Part shown: one piece after another, positions 11,066-19,174 of the stretch | How the letters are laid out: each line of letters begins with the position of its first letter | How positions within the stretch are numbered: the first letter of the stretch is position 1 | Assembly (NCBI GenBank): GCA_900314635.1 | Contig: OMVY01000001.1 | Span: forward strand, 82,198-146,197 | Direction: 5' to 3' | Source: an uncultured Methanobrevibacter sp. | Lineage (GTDB): Archaea; Methanobacteriota; Methanobacteria; Methanobacteriales; Methanobacteriaceae | Length of the DNA: 64,000 nucleotides | Position numbers and translations under genes: made by a program | The notes under the pieces: generated by a model | What the model was told of the DNA's origin: nothing | Database searches by the model: none | Seen by the model: the letters and a program-made list of their open reading frames with translations, nothing else

Positions 11066-13258
11066 ATGACTTTAGAAGATTCTGAAGTAGAATATATTGA
11101 AGGAATTTTAAATAGAAAAATGAATTCCTTGGAAGAGGGAATGCTGGATGTGATGTTTTCAGAGCACTGCTCATACAAAAGCAGCAGAAGATTCTTGAAA
11201 CAGTTCCCTACTGAAGGGGAAAACATCATATTAGGTCCGGGAGACGATGCTGGAATCGTATCAATCACAGACGAGTATGCTCTTGCTGTAGGTATGGAAA
11301 GCCACAACCACCCTTCAGCTATTGAACCATACGGAGGAGCGGGAACCGGTATAGGAGGAATCTTGAGAGACATTATCTCAATGGGCGCAATGCCTATAGC
11401 CCTTCTTGACAGTCTTCGATTCGGACCATTGGAAGACCAGAAATCAAGATATCTCTTCGAGCATGTTGTGGAAGGAATTTCAGACTATGGTAACAGGGTT
11501 GGAGTTCCAACTGTGGCAGGAGAGATTGAATTTGATGAATCATTCACAACCAACCCTCTTGTTAATGTATTTTGTGCAGGGCTTGTTAAGAAGGAAGATA
11601 TTCAAATGGCAATTGCTCCGAATATCGGAGATGTCTTCCTGCTTATGGGAGGAACTACAGGAAGAGATGGAATTCATGGAGTGACCTTTGCTTCAGAAGA
11701 GCTCACCGCAGATTCAGAGACTGAAGACAGGCCTGCTGTTCAAGTGGCTGATCCTTTTACCAAGAAGCGAGTTCTCGAGGCATCACTTGAGATCATGGAG
11801 AAAATCGATGTCTCAGGAGTCAAGGACTTAGGTGGAGGAGGTCTTACATGCTGCATTTCAGAACTTGTAGACTCTTCCAAAAATGGAGCTGTCGTAGACC
11901 TTAGAGCGATTCCTCTTCGTGAAGAGGGAATGACTCCTTATGAAATCATGCTTTCAGAATCCCAGGAGCGTATGGTATTTGTAATCAACCCTGACGATGT
12001 TGAGCTTGCCCAAGCTATTTGCGACAAGCATGAAATTCCATCAGCTGTAATCGGCGAGGTAACTGAAGGAAACAACATGGTTGTCATTGACAAGGAAGCG
12101 GATGATGAGATATTATGTGATGTTCCAACAATTCTTTTAGCTGATCCTCCTTCAATAGTACGTCCTACAAAGGAAGTAGAGCCTGATACAGGTCTTGTTG
12201 AAATTGTCGACGGCGATATTGAAGAGTCTTTAATAAAAATATTGTCTTCACCTAATATTGCAAGCAAGAAATGGGTCTACAAGCAATACGACCATGAAGT
12301 TCAAGTCAGAACTGTTGTAAAGCCAGGAGATGACGCAGCTGTTCTTCAAATCGATGATGAAACTGCCATAGCTTTGACTGCAGACTGCAATTCCATTCAC
12401 ACAAAACTGTCTCCATATGACGGAGGAGCAGGAAGCGTAGCTGAAGCCATTAGAAATGTAGTTTCAATGGGGCTTGTCCCATATGCTGTTGTAGACTGCC
12501 TCAACTTCGGAAATCCGGAAAATCCGGAGGTCCTGTGGCAGTTTGGAACCTGTATCAAGGGAATGTCCGATGTGGCTGCAAAATTCAATGCTCCTGTAAT
12601 CAGCGGAAATGTAAGTTTCTATAATGAGATGGAAGGTGTGGTAATCAATCCTAGTCCTGCTACAGGTGTTATTGGAGTGGGCAAACTGGATAATATCAGA
12701 ACACTTCCGTTCAAGAATGAGTCTGACAAGATTATTATTTTAGGAAAGACCTATGATGAAGTTGATGGTTCTGAATACCACAGGTCAGTTCATGGAGTCG
12801 AACAGGGAATACCTCCTAAAATCAGGCTTGATGAGGAGTACAGCTCCGCTCAGAATGTTTTAAAACTTATTGAAAATGATGAAAGCTATGTCGACTATCT
12901 TGATGGCAATGCAGAACTTGAGATAACTGCGGTTCACGACATTTCTGCAGGCGGTTTGGCTATTGCATTGTCCGAAATGTGCCTTTCAAGCGGACTTGGA
13001 TGCGAGATTGACTTGTCCAAGGTTCCAAAAGATGAAGGAATCAGTGATAACAATCTGCTCTTTTCAGAGTCTTATGCAAGATACCTGATTACTGTAAAGG
13101 CTGATGCGGCAGATGAGATAATCGAATCCATTGACTGCGATGCAGCTGTCATAGGCGAAGTCAAGGGAGACGCCCTTGTAATCGGCGATATCGTCAATAT
13201 CCCTGTTGCTGATTTGGATGATGCTTATAATGGCGTGATTGAGAAGTACATGGCTTAA
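11066..13258 (+). CDS. purL: Phosphoribosylformylglycinamidine synthase PurL
   Basis: PurL catalyses ATP-dependent conversion of FGAR to FGAM in purine synthesis, working with PurQ and PurS. The 730-aa product is the small, stand-alone PurL type. It has the [10 protein letters not shown] motif near residue 32, the PGDDAG ATP-binding segment near 70, HNHPSA near 95 and a second AIRS-like half with a [10 protein letters not shown] segment near 420. AAGGTG at 11055-11060 supports the start. The last codons and stop lie in the first unit of a 29-bp tandem repeat that continues into the 3' flank. Confidence 0.96.
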   Translation: MTLEDSEVEYIEGILNRKMNSLEEGMLDVMFSEHCSYKSSRRFLKQFPTEGENIILGPGDDAGIVSITDEYALAVGMESHNHPSAIEPYGGAGTGIGGILRDIISMGAMPIALLDSLRFGPLEDQKSRYLFEHVVEGISDYGNRVGVPTVAGEIEFDESFTTNPLVNVFCAGLVKKEDIQMAIAPNIGDVFLLMGGTTGRDGIHGVTFASEELTADSETEDRPAVQVADPFTKKRVLEASLEIMEKIDVSGVKDLGGGGLTCCISELVDSSKNGAVVDLRAIPLREEGMTPYEIMLSESQERMVFVINPDDVELAQAICDKHEIPSAVIGEVTEGNNMVVIDKEADDEILCDVPTILLADPPSIVRPTKEVEPDTGLVEIVDGDIEESLIKILSSPNIASKKWVYKQYDHEVQVRTVVKPGDDAAVLQIDDETAIALTADCNSIHTKLSPYDGGAGSVAEAIRNVVSMGLVPYAVVDCLNFGNPENPEVLWQFGTCIKGMSDVAAKFNAPVISGNVSFYNEMEGVVINPSPATGVIGVGKLDNIRTLPFKNESDKIIILGKTYDEVDGSEYHRSVHGVEQGIPPKIRLDEEYSSAQNVLKLIENDESYVDYLDGNAELEITAVHDISAGGLAIALSEMCLSSGLGCEIDLSKVPKDEGISDNNLLFSESYARYLITVKADAADEIIESIDCDAAVIGEVKGDALVIGDIVNIPVADLDDAYNGVIEKYMA

Positions 13259-13316
13259 TTGACGTGATTGTGAAGTACATGGCTTAATTGACGTGATTGA
13301 AAAGTATATGCTTAAT
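13232..13316. repeat. 29-bp tandem repeat at the 3' end of purL
   Basis: Unit 1 (13232-13260) encodes the last PurL residues and stop. Unit 2 (13261-13289) differs at two bases. Unit 3 (13290-13316) is more diverged and one base shorter. All share (G)RCGTGATTG..AAGTAYATG..CTTAAT. Confidence 0.9.
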
Positions 13317-13348
13317 AAAGAGTTAATTTTAACTCTTTAACTTTTTAT
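13317..13348 (+). terminator. purL terminator
   Basis: AAAGAGTT (13317-13324) pairs with AACTCTTT (13331-13338), and two more A-T pairs could extend the stem. AACTTTTTATTTTT follows. It lies just after the last copy of the purL 3' repeat. Confidence 0.7.
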
Positions 13349-13438
13349 TTTTATACTATTTTTGCTTAAATGGTTTTATTCTATTTATATTTAGGCAATT
13401 TTAGGTTTATTCTTATTATTAATTATTAGGACGATAAA

Positions 13439-14662
13439 ATGTTTATATCAAAATTAATCCCATTGAAAGAGGCCTTATCCAAGGTTGAGGAAAACATCTC
13501 TCTTATGGATACTGAAGTGATTGATTTGAAGGACTCCTGTGGAAGAGTATTATCAAAAGGCATCAAGTCTTATCACAATTCCCCTCCTTTTGACAAGTCA
13601 GCAATGGATGGATATGCTTTAATCGCCGAGGATACTTTCGGAGCATCCAACAGTGTCATCAAGGATTTGAAAATAATCGATAGAATCGGAGCGGGGGATT
13701 TCTCAGATAAGACTGTAGGCCACGGTGAAGCTATTGTGATAGCTACTGGAGCGCCTATTCCAGAAGGAGCTAATGCTGTTTTAATGAAGGAGTTCACTTA
13801 TGAAAACGGCGATGTTCTTGAAATTCACTCACAAGTCACTCCTGGGGAAAACATATCTCCAACAGCCGAGGATATTGCAGAAGGAGATGAAGTATTATCT
13901 CGAAATGCATTGATCCGTCCTCAGGAAATGGGGCTCATTGCCTCTGCAGGTCACAGCGAGGTTGAAGTTTATAAAAAACCTAGAGTGAAGCTGATCATCA
14001 CTGGAAACGAGCTTGTAGAACCATCTGACACTCTCGACAAGGCTAAAATAATCAATTCCAACAAATACACAATTTCTGCAATGATTGAAAGCGCAGGTGC
14101 CTGTGTTGAAATAGAGCATGGCTTGGACAACTACTGTGATGTCAAGGAAGCCATCGACAAGGCTTCAAAGGAATTCGATGTTGTAATCACAACCGGCGGA
14201 ACCGCTATCAGCAAGGGCGATGTGGTGGTTGATGTCGTCGAGGATCTTGGAGAAGTTCTATTCCATGGGGTTGCTTTAAGGCCGGGCAGGCCTGTTGGAG
14301 CAGGAATTGTCAATGACACCATGGTATTCATGCTGTCAGGACAGCCTGTGGCGGCCATGGGCCAGTTTGATGTGTTTGCAAGATATTGCTTGTTTAGAAT
14401 GCAGGGAATGGATTACACTCATAATATTGTCAAAAGAGAATCAGCTACAAAGATTCCATCTTCTCTAGGCAGGACTGATTATATCCGTGCTTTTGCTGAT
14501 GATGAAAAGGTTCATCATATTCTAAACAGAGGCTCAGGCATTATCCGTTCAATGGTTGAAGCCAACTGCTATATCATTATCGATGAGAACCATGAAGGCA
14601 TAGAAAAGGGCGATACAGTTGATCTAGTCTTCTTCAGAGATATGGCATGGCCTTCTTTATAG
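13439..14662 (+). CDS. moeA: Molybdopterin molybdenumtransferase MoeA
   Basis: MoeA inserts molybdate (or tungstate) into adenylated molybdopterin. In a methanogen the end users would be formylmethanofuran dehydrogenase and formate dehydrogenase. The 407-aa product has the N-terminal MoeA segment FDKSAMDGYAL near residue 51. The MoCF-binding core TTGGTAISKGD lies near residue 251, with a GRPVGAG segment just after. Domain IV closes the protein. AGGACGAT precedes the ATG. It is monocistronic with its own terminator. Confidence 0.94.
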   Translation: MFISKLIPLKEALSKVEENISLMDTEVIDLKDSCGRVLSKGIKSYHNSPPFDKSAMDGYALIAEDTFGASNSVIKDLKIIDRIGAGDFSDKTVGHGEAIVIATGAPIPEGANAVLMKEFTYENGDVLEIHSQVTPGENISPTAEDIAEGDEVLSRNALIRPQEMGLIASAGHSEVEVYKKPRVKLIITGNELVEPSDTLDKAKIINSNKYTISAMIESAGACVEIEHGLDNYCDVKEAIDKASKEFDVVITTGGTAISKGDVVVDVVEDLGEVLFHGVALRPGRPVGAGIVNDTMVFMLSGQPVAAMGQFDVFARYCLFRMQGMDYTHNIVKRESATKIPSSLGRTDYIRAFADDEKVHHILNRGSGIIRSMVEANCYIIIDENHEGIEKGDTVDLVFFRDMAWPSL

Positions 14663-14679
14663 TTTATTTTCATTTTTTC

Positions 14680-14711
14680 AATAGCTTTTAGCTATTCTTT
14701 CTATTTTTTTA
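14680..14711 (+). terminator. moeA terminator
   Basis: AATAGCT (14680-14686) and AGCTATT (14690-14696) form a perfect 7-bp stem with a TTT loop. CTTTCTATTTTTTT follows. Confidence 0.65.
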
Positions 14712-14808
14712 TTTGATTTTCCTATTTTTATAAAAAACAAGTTTTATATTTAAGAAAGTATTAATATAGTTTTGTTTAAAAATTTAATAAATTATTTTTT
14801 TAAAAAAA

Positions 14809-14924
14809 GCAATTTATAATTCTTTAAAATATTTAAATGCAATTTGTAATTTTTTTAAATATTTAAATGCAATTTGTAATTTTTTTAAGTATTTAAATGC
14901 AATTAGTTATTGTTAAAATATTTT
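14809..14924. repeat. 30-bp tandem repeats upstream of the site-2 protease gene
   Basis: Three near-identical 30-bp units start at 14809, 14839 and 14869, with a partial fourth from 14899. Each begins GCAATTTRTAAT and ends ATATTTAAAT or similar. They repeat a TATA-like ATTTAAAT element in the likely promoter region. Confidence 0.9.
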
Positions 14925-14968
14925 AATCGACTCATTATTGTTTAGATAAATCAATCGCATGTGTTATT

Positions 14969-16126
14969 ATGAATGGAATATGGTACTATGCAATAGCTTT
15001 TATTGTAATCTGGGCTATTGCATTTGTTTTAAAAGACCAATTGGAAAAAGTAGGAGTAGAGGTTTCGTTCCCGGTTCTAATGTGGAGAACCACCAAGCTT
15101 CGCGGACTTGTTGACAGGATTGCCAACAGGGCTCCTCGTTTCTGGAAATGGTTCATGAATGCTGGAATAGTCATATCAGCATTTTTCATGGTATTCATGG
15201 CTGTTCTTCTTCTCCAGTCCCTGACAACAATAACTGAAGTGAGTTCAGTCAGTCTTGTGCTTCCCGGTGTGGAGGTTCCAGGATCTCCGTTCTTCATTCC
15301 ATTCTTCTCAGGCTTCATAGCCTTGATTACAGTGATTATTGTTCATGAATTCTCTCACGGAATCCTTGCCAGGGTGGAGAAGGTCGATATCAAGTCAATG
15401 GGTTTGCTGCTTTTTGCAATACTTCCTGGTGCATTTGTCGAGCCTGATGAAGATGAGGTAAAGGAACTTGACAGGCCTGCAAGAATGAGAATATATGTGG
15501 CCGGATCCATGGCGAACCTGTCTCTTGCAGTTGTTGCACTAATCATCATGACATTGATATCCTCATCTGTCATTCCCGCAGTCTTCCATGAGGATGGTGT
15601 GGAAATCACCCGCCTTACAGATGATGGAAATGCTCATGACTACCTGAAAACAGGCATGATTTTAAAATCCATAAATAATTATACTATTGGTGATGCTGAT
15701 GATTATTCAAGTGCTGTTAGAAGCCTCACTCCTAACAAAACGGTCAGTATTCTAACAGACCAGGGCTCCTACAGCTTCAAGCTCAAGTCAAATCCGGCTA
15801 ATCATTCATTGGGGTATATGGGAATTCAGGCCAAAGCACACTATCTAATCAACGACAATTACTCTAATAAGTTTTATTCTCCTTATTTATGGGTATTGCT
15901 TGATCTGCCTGAGCTATTCATGTGGATATTCCTGCTTAACTTTTCAATAGGAACCTTCAACCTCCTTCCTATGAAACCTCTTGACGGTGGGGCATTGTTT
16001 GAAGATTTGATATCCTATGTGGCATCAGATGATAATGTGAAGATTGCAAGTCAGTTCATGACATATTTAATGGCGATTACAATCATTGTAAGTCTGGTTT
16101 ACAGCTTTACCGGCGGTCTGGTATAG
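14969..16126 (+). CDS. Site-2 protease family (M50) membrane metalloprotease
   Basis: This 385-aa intramembrane zinc protease has an N-terminal TM helix, further helices around residues 65-85 and 108-128, the catalytic HExxH as H126-E-F-S-H130, and the third ligand in LLPMKPLDGGAL near residue 330. A PDZ-like insert lies between (about residues 205-265, with LKTGMILKSINN). Family members cut membrane-bound regulators or remnant signal peptides; the substrate here is unknown. The ATG at 14969 has only a weak GTG-type ribosome site. Three and a half 30-bp repeats lie immediately upstream and may affect its expression. Confidence 0.92.
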   Translation: MNGIWYYAIAFIVIWAIAFVLKDQLEKVGVEVSFPVLMWRTTKLRGLVDRIANRAPRFWKWFMNAGIVISAFFMVFMAVLLLQSLTTITEVSSVSLVLPGVEVPGSPFFIPFFSGFIALITVIIVHEFSHGILARVEKVDIKSMGLLLFAILPGAFVEPDEDEVKELDRPARMRIYVAGSMANLSLAVVALIIMTLISSSVIPAVFHEDGVEITRLTDDGNAHDYLKTGMILKSINNYTIGDADDYSSAVRSLTPNKTVSILTDQGSYSFKLKSNPANHSLGYMGIQAKAHYLINDNYSNKFYSPYLWVLLDLPELFMWIFLLNFSIGTFNLLPMKPLDGGALFEDLISYVASDDNVKIASQFMTYLMAITIIVSLVYSFTGGLV

Positions 16127-16142
16127 AATTAAAAATAGTCTC

Positions 16143-16170
16143 AAGTAGTTTTCAACTACTTCTCTTTTTT
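16143..16170 (+). terminator. Terminator of the M50 protease gene
   Basis: AAGTAGTT/AACTACTT (16143-16150 with 16154-16161) is a perfect 8-bp stem with a TTC loop. CTCTTTTTT follows. Confidence 0.75.
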
Positions 16171-16318
16171 ATATATTTGAACTTGAAATTATAAAATACG
16201 CAATTTTTTCATCTAATTCTTTTTTTATATATTTTGACTTGAAAAAGCAAGTTTTCATCTAATTCTCTTTTTTATATATTTGGACTTGAAATTATAAAAT
16301 AAGCAAAGTTTTCAACTA
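16160..16318. repeat. Three tandem copies of a 46-57 bp unit
   Basis: Copies at 16160-16216, 16217-16262 and 16263-16318 each run TTCT..TTTTTTATATATTT, then GACTTGAAA, then GCAA..TTTTCA. The middle copy has an internal deletion. They lie between convergent genes and include the T-tract of the first gene's terminator. Confidence 0.8.
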
Positions 16319-16345
16319 GTCCTTAGTAATTTAAGGGATTTAAAA

Positions 16346-16383
16346 AAAGTAAAAAGAAAAATTACAGCTTTTAAAGCCGTAAT
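16346..16383 (-). terminator. fprA terminator
   Basis: On the minus strand ATTACGGCTT and AAGCTGTAAT form a 10-bp stem with one G-U pair (plus-strand 16361-16370 with 16374-16383). TTTTTCTTTTT follows. Confidence 0.75.
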
Positions 16384-16395
16384 TTTATTTAAAAA

Positions 16396-17622
16396 TTATA
16401 ATTCTAATTTTTTAGCAGCTTCGACTACTTTCACACCAAGTTCGAAAGCTCTTTCCTTGTTTTCATCATCAGGGACGTAGTAGATTTCTTCCTGATCGAT
16501 TACATCGAATCCGCATTCAGTGAGTTCATTTGCAATGAATTCAACGGATCCTCCTCTTCCTCCCATGGAACCGAAGGTGATTGCAGGTCTTTTGAATCCT
16601 GTTCTGTTGAAGTGGAGACCTTTCAGGTAGTAGATGATGTCTCCCATGCTTGGGAATGGGAAGTCGTTGATGGTTGGAATACCGAAAGCAACAGCTTTGC
16701 TGGTTAATATGCTTTTAACGATTTCGCTTCTTTCATCTTCGTGGAGGAAGTACATCTCAACATCGTATCCCTGGGATATGATACCTTCAGCAACTTCGTG
16801 AGCCATGGTCTGGGTTGAGTAGTGCATGGTATCGTAGACGATTGTTACCTTGTCTTTTGCACCTTTTCCGGTTGCCCAGTCCTGGTAGGCGCCGATGATC
16901 TTCATAGGGTCGGTCCAGATTTGACCGTGTGATGGAGCAATCATTTTAACCTGTTCGAGAAGTCCTAAGTCAATGATTTCCTGGAACTTGTTCAATACCT
17001 TTTTGCTTAAAGGAGTGATAAGGTTTCCATAGAATTTTTGCGCAGCATCCATCAGGATTGTTTCAGGAATGTCGGTGTCCAGTCTCTTTGCATAGCATAA
17101 GTGTTGTCCGAATGCGTCGTTAGGGAAGAGGATTCCATCTTCAGCAAGAAGAGTGAACATGCTGTCAGGCCAGTGGAGAAGGAATGCATCAAGGAATGCT
17201 AAGGTTTTTCCACCAAGGTCGAGAGAGTCCCCGGTTCCTACAATATTGAAGTCTGCTCCTTCAAGTTTTGGGTAGTGTCTGAGCAGTCCTTTGACAGCTA
17301 TTTCACTGCAGTAGATAGGAGCGTCGAATCTTTTCCACAAGTCGTATAATACTCCACTGTGGTCTTTTTCCACGTGGTTTTGAATAATGTAGTCAACTTT
17401 TAATTCTCTTCCTTCCTGTTCGAATGCGTCTTCGATTCTTGCCATCATTTCTTCGGTTTTTCCAGGATATGCATTGTCGATGACAGCTACTTTTTCACCG
17501 AAAACGATGTATGCGTTGTAGGTTGTACCGTCTAATGTGTATCCGTGGTAAGTTCTCAAGTCCCAGTCGAGCACACCGATCCAGTATACTCCGTCGCCTA
17601 TTTTTTGAGCTTGTGCTTTCAT
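16396..17622 (-). CDS. fprA: F420H2 oxidase, flavodiiron protein FprA
   Basis: This enzyme reduces O2 to water with F420H2 and is the main oxygen-detoxifying system of Methanobrevibacter-type methanogens. The 408-aa product has a beta-lactamase-like diiron domain with the HxExDH ligand motif (H83, E85, D87, H88), followed by a flavodoxin-like FMN domain from about residue 255 ([16 protein letters not shown]). I chose the ATG at 17622 because GAGGA lies 8-9 bases upstream. An upstream in-frame ATG at 17679 would add 19 residues without a ribosome site and would absorb that GAGG. It is divergent from the MsvR-like gene, as fpaA and msvR are in Methanothermobacter, but no rubredoxin or rubrerythrin-like gene follows. 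Confidence 0.95.
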   Translation of the reverse strand: MKAQAQKIGDGVYWIGVLDWDLRTYHGYTLDGTTYNAYIVFGEKVAVIDNAYPGKTEEMMARIEDAFEQEGRELKVDYIIQNHVEKDHSGVLYDLWKRFDAPIYCSEIAVKGLLRHYPKLEGADFNIVGTGDSLDLGGKTLAFLDAFLLHWPDSMFTLLAEDGILFPNDAFGQHLCYAKRLDTDIPETILMDAAQKFYGNLITPLSKKVLNKFQEIIDLGLLEQVKMIAPSHGQIWTDPMKIIGAYQDWATGKGAKDKVTIVYDTMHYSTQTMAHEVAEGIISQGYDVEMYFLHEDERSEIVKSILTSKAVAFGIPTINDFPFPSMGDIIYYLKGLHFNRTGFKRPAITFGSMGGRGGSVEFIANELTECGFDVIDQEEIYYVPDDENKERAFELGVKVVEAAKKLEL

Positions 17623-17691
17623 ATTTTTTTTCCTCATTAGTGATTTCTCGATTTTTTTAATTGAAGATATAATTTCCAAATAAAAAAATCA

Positions 17692-17708
17692 GTTTTTTAT
17701 ATTTTTTT
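17692..17708 (-). promoter_or_regulatory. Putative TATA box of fprA
   Basis: On the minus strand AAAAAAATATAAAAAAC resembles an A-rich BRE plus TATA. It would place the transcript start near 17670, about 45-50 nt before the chosen ATG. A second candidate, ACTTTATATAAG, lies further upstream near 17770-17782. Confidence 0.35.
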
Positions 17709-17926
17709 AACGTTTGCATATTTATTGTTCGTAAATATCTAAACATTACATATAGTTAGAATCATATCTTATATAAAGTTATTGTTTTATAACTTTCAAA
17801 TCATATTGTTTTATCATATCTGTTCATCTATATTTTGATTTAAAAGTAATCTTTTCCTTTTTAAACGGCCTCATATTTTATCAAATAGTAATTTGTTTGT
17901 TTTAAATTAGGCAAAAAATCAAACAT

Positions 17927-18000
17927 TTTGTATTCATAAGAACAAGTTTATATATTAAAAAAATAAAAATATCTATAAGGAATTATACAAAATTCGTATA
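17927..18000. promoter_or_regulatory. Candidate MsvR operator region
   Basis: TTTGTA-TTCA-TAAGAA (17927-17942) matches 10 of the 12 fixed bases of TTCGTA-N4-TACGAA, the form I recall for MsvR binding boxes. Nearby is an inverted repeat TATAC-N7-GTATA (17984-18000) containing TTCGTA at 17993-17998. A lone TTCGTA is also at 17728-17733. These flank the likely msvR TATA (TTTATATATTA near 17947-17957). Assignment is by memory of the family and by eye. Confidence 0.4.
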
Positions 18001-18088
18001 AATTCTTTTTAATGGACTTTTATCATTAAATGAATTTTTTCCAAATAAATTGTTTAAAATTTTTTATATTGTTGTTTGAGGTGACAAA

Positions 18089-18865
18089 ATGGAGAGCAAA
18101 ATTAATGAAAAAGCAGTACAGATATTTGCCAAAGCGCCAGGGGAGCTTGGAGTAAATGTTGTAAAAAGCCCTGTGAAACTGACCATCCTTTCAATGCTCA
18201 AGGATACAGATATGGAATTTGATGAAATTGTAAAAAACACTGGAAAATCAAAATCCACAATTTCCGTTCATTTGAAATCCTTGAGGGAAGACGGAATCGT
18301 CAATTACAGATTTGATGCAAACGACCACAGAAAGAAGATATTCTACATAAGCTCCAAATTCCTAGGAGAAGTCAAATCCGGAGATCCTAGAGAGCTTGAA
18401 GAGAGAAAGGCTGAGTTCATCTTCAACAATATCATTGACGTTGACAACTTCAAATTCTCATTCCTTCTTTTCCATACTTTAAGATCCACACTGATTCAAG
18501 AAGGAGTCAACATCAACCCTATTCTGACTGAAACAGGAAAGAATATGGGTTATGCTATTTTCAAGAAGATTTATGACGAAGACATCAACAAGTTCTCACA
18601 AAATATCATGGACTTCTGGAAGGACAACGGAATGGGCATTCTTGAAGTCGATTTAAGCGGAGATGTCATTGAAGTCACAAACTACGACTGCTTTGAATGC
18701 GAGCTGCTTCCAAAGACAGGAACTCCATCATGCTATCTTGATGCTGGAATTCTTGAAGCATTATATTCATCATTCTTTGAATTGAATGTGGATGTCACCG
18801 AAGTGAAATGCTTCACCATGGGAGATAACTGCTGCAACTTCCTGGTTGAACCAACCGAGGAATAA
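18089..18865 (+). CDS. msvR: MsvR-like redox-sensing transcription regulator (wHTH + V4R)
   Basis: The 258-aa product has an N-terminal ArsR-type winged helix (residues about 20-85, TISVHLKSLREDGIV) and a C-terminal V4R domain. The V4R domain carries a Cys cluster, CFECELLPKTGTPSCYLD (residues about 205-222) and KCFTMGDNCCNF near 245-256. This is the layout of MsvR, a methanogen regulator whose V4R cysteines sense redox state. In Methanothermobacter, msvR is divergent from the fpaA operon it controls, and here it is divergent from fprA with 466 bp between. The start has a strong GAGGTGA at 18078-18084. I infer that it represses fprA and itself under reducing conditions. Confidence 0.87.
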   Translation: MESKINEKAVQIFAKAPGELGVNVVKSPVKLTILSMLKDTDMEFDEIVKNTGKSKSTISVHLKSLREDGIVNYRFDANDHRKKIFYISSKFLGEVKSGDPRELEERKAEFIFNNIIDVDNFKFSFLLFHTLRSTLIQEGVNINPILTETGKNMGYAIFKKIYDEDINKFSQNIMDFWKDNGMGILEVDLSGDVIEVTNYDCFECELLPKTGTPSCYLDAGILEALYSSFFELNVDVTEVKCFTMGDNCCNFLVEPTEE

Positions 18866-18871
18866 TATTTT

Positions 18872-18907
18872 AGTTTAATTTTTTAAATTAAACTTTTCTT
18901 CTTTTTT
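18872..18907 (+). terminator. msvR terminator
   Basis: AGTTTAATTT/AAATTAAACT (18872-18881 with 18885-18894) is a perfect 10-bp stem with a TTT loop. TTTCTTCTTTTTT follows. Confidence 0.75.
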
Positions 18908-19144
18908 AATTTTTTTAATTCAAACACTTTGTATTGAGTTTTCTTATTTTTGATTATTTTTTAGCTATTTTTTTCTCAATTTATAAAATTGTTTTTAAAC
19001 TGTAATTTTTTCTTATTTTAAAAAATTTTATTTAATTTGAAATATTTTTTAAAATTAAAGCAATTAGCGCTTTATTTGCTAATTTATTAAGTTAATAGTA
19101 TTTTATTTAATAAAATATTATTTTTCAAGCGCTCTTTCTAAAAC

Positions 19145-19157
19145 CTTTTTATACTAG
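19145..19157 (+). promoter_or_regulatory. TATA box suggesting a leaderless helicase mRNA
   Basis: CCTTTTTATACT has its TATA core at about 19147-19155. The archaeal spacing of 22-28 bp puts the transcript start at or next to the ATG at 19175. No ribosome site lies between. Confidence 0.45.
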
Positions 19158-19174
19158 TTTTACAAATATTAAAT

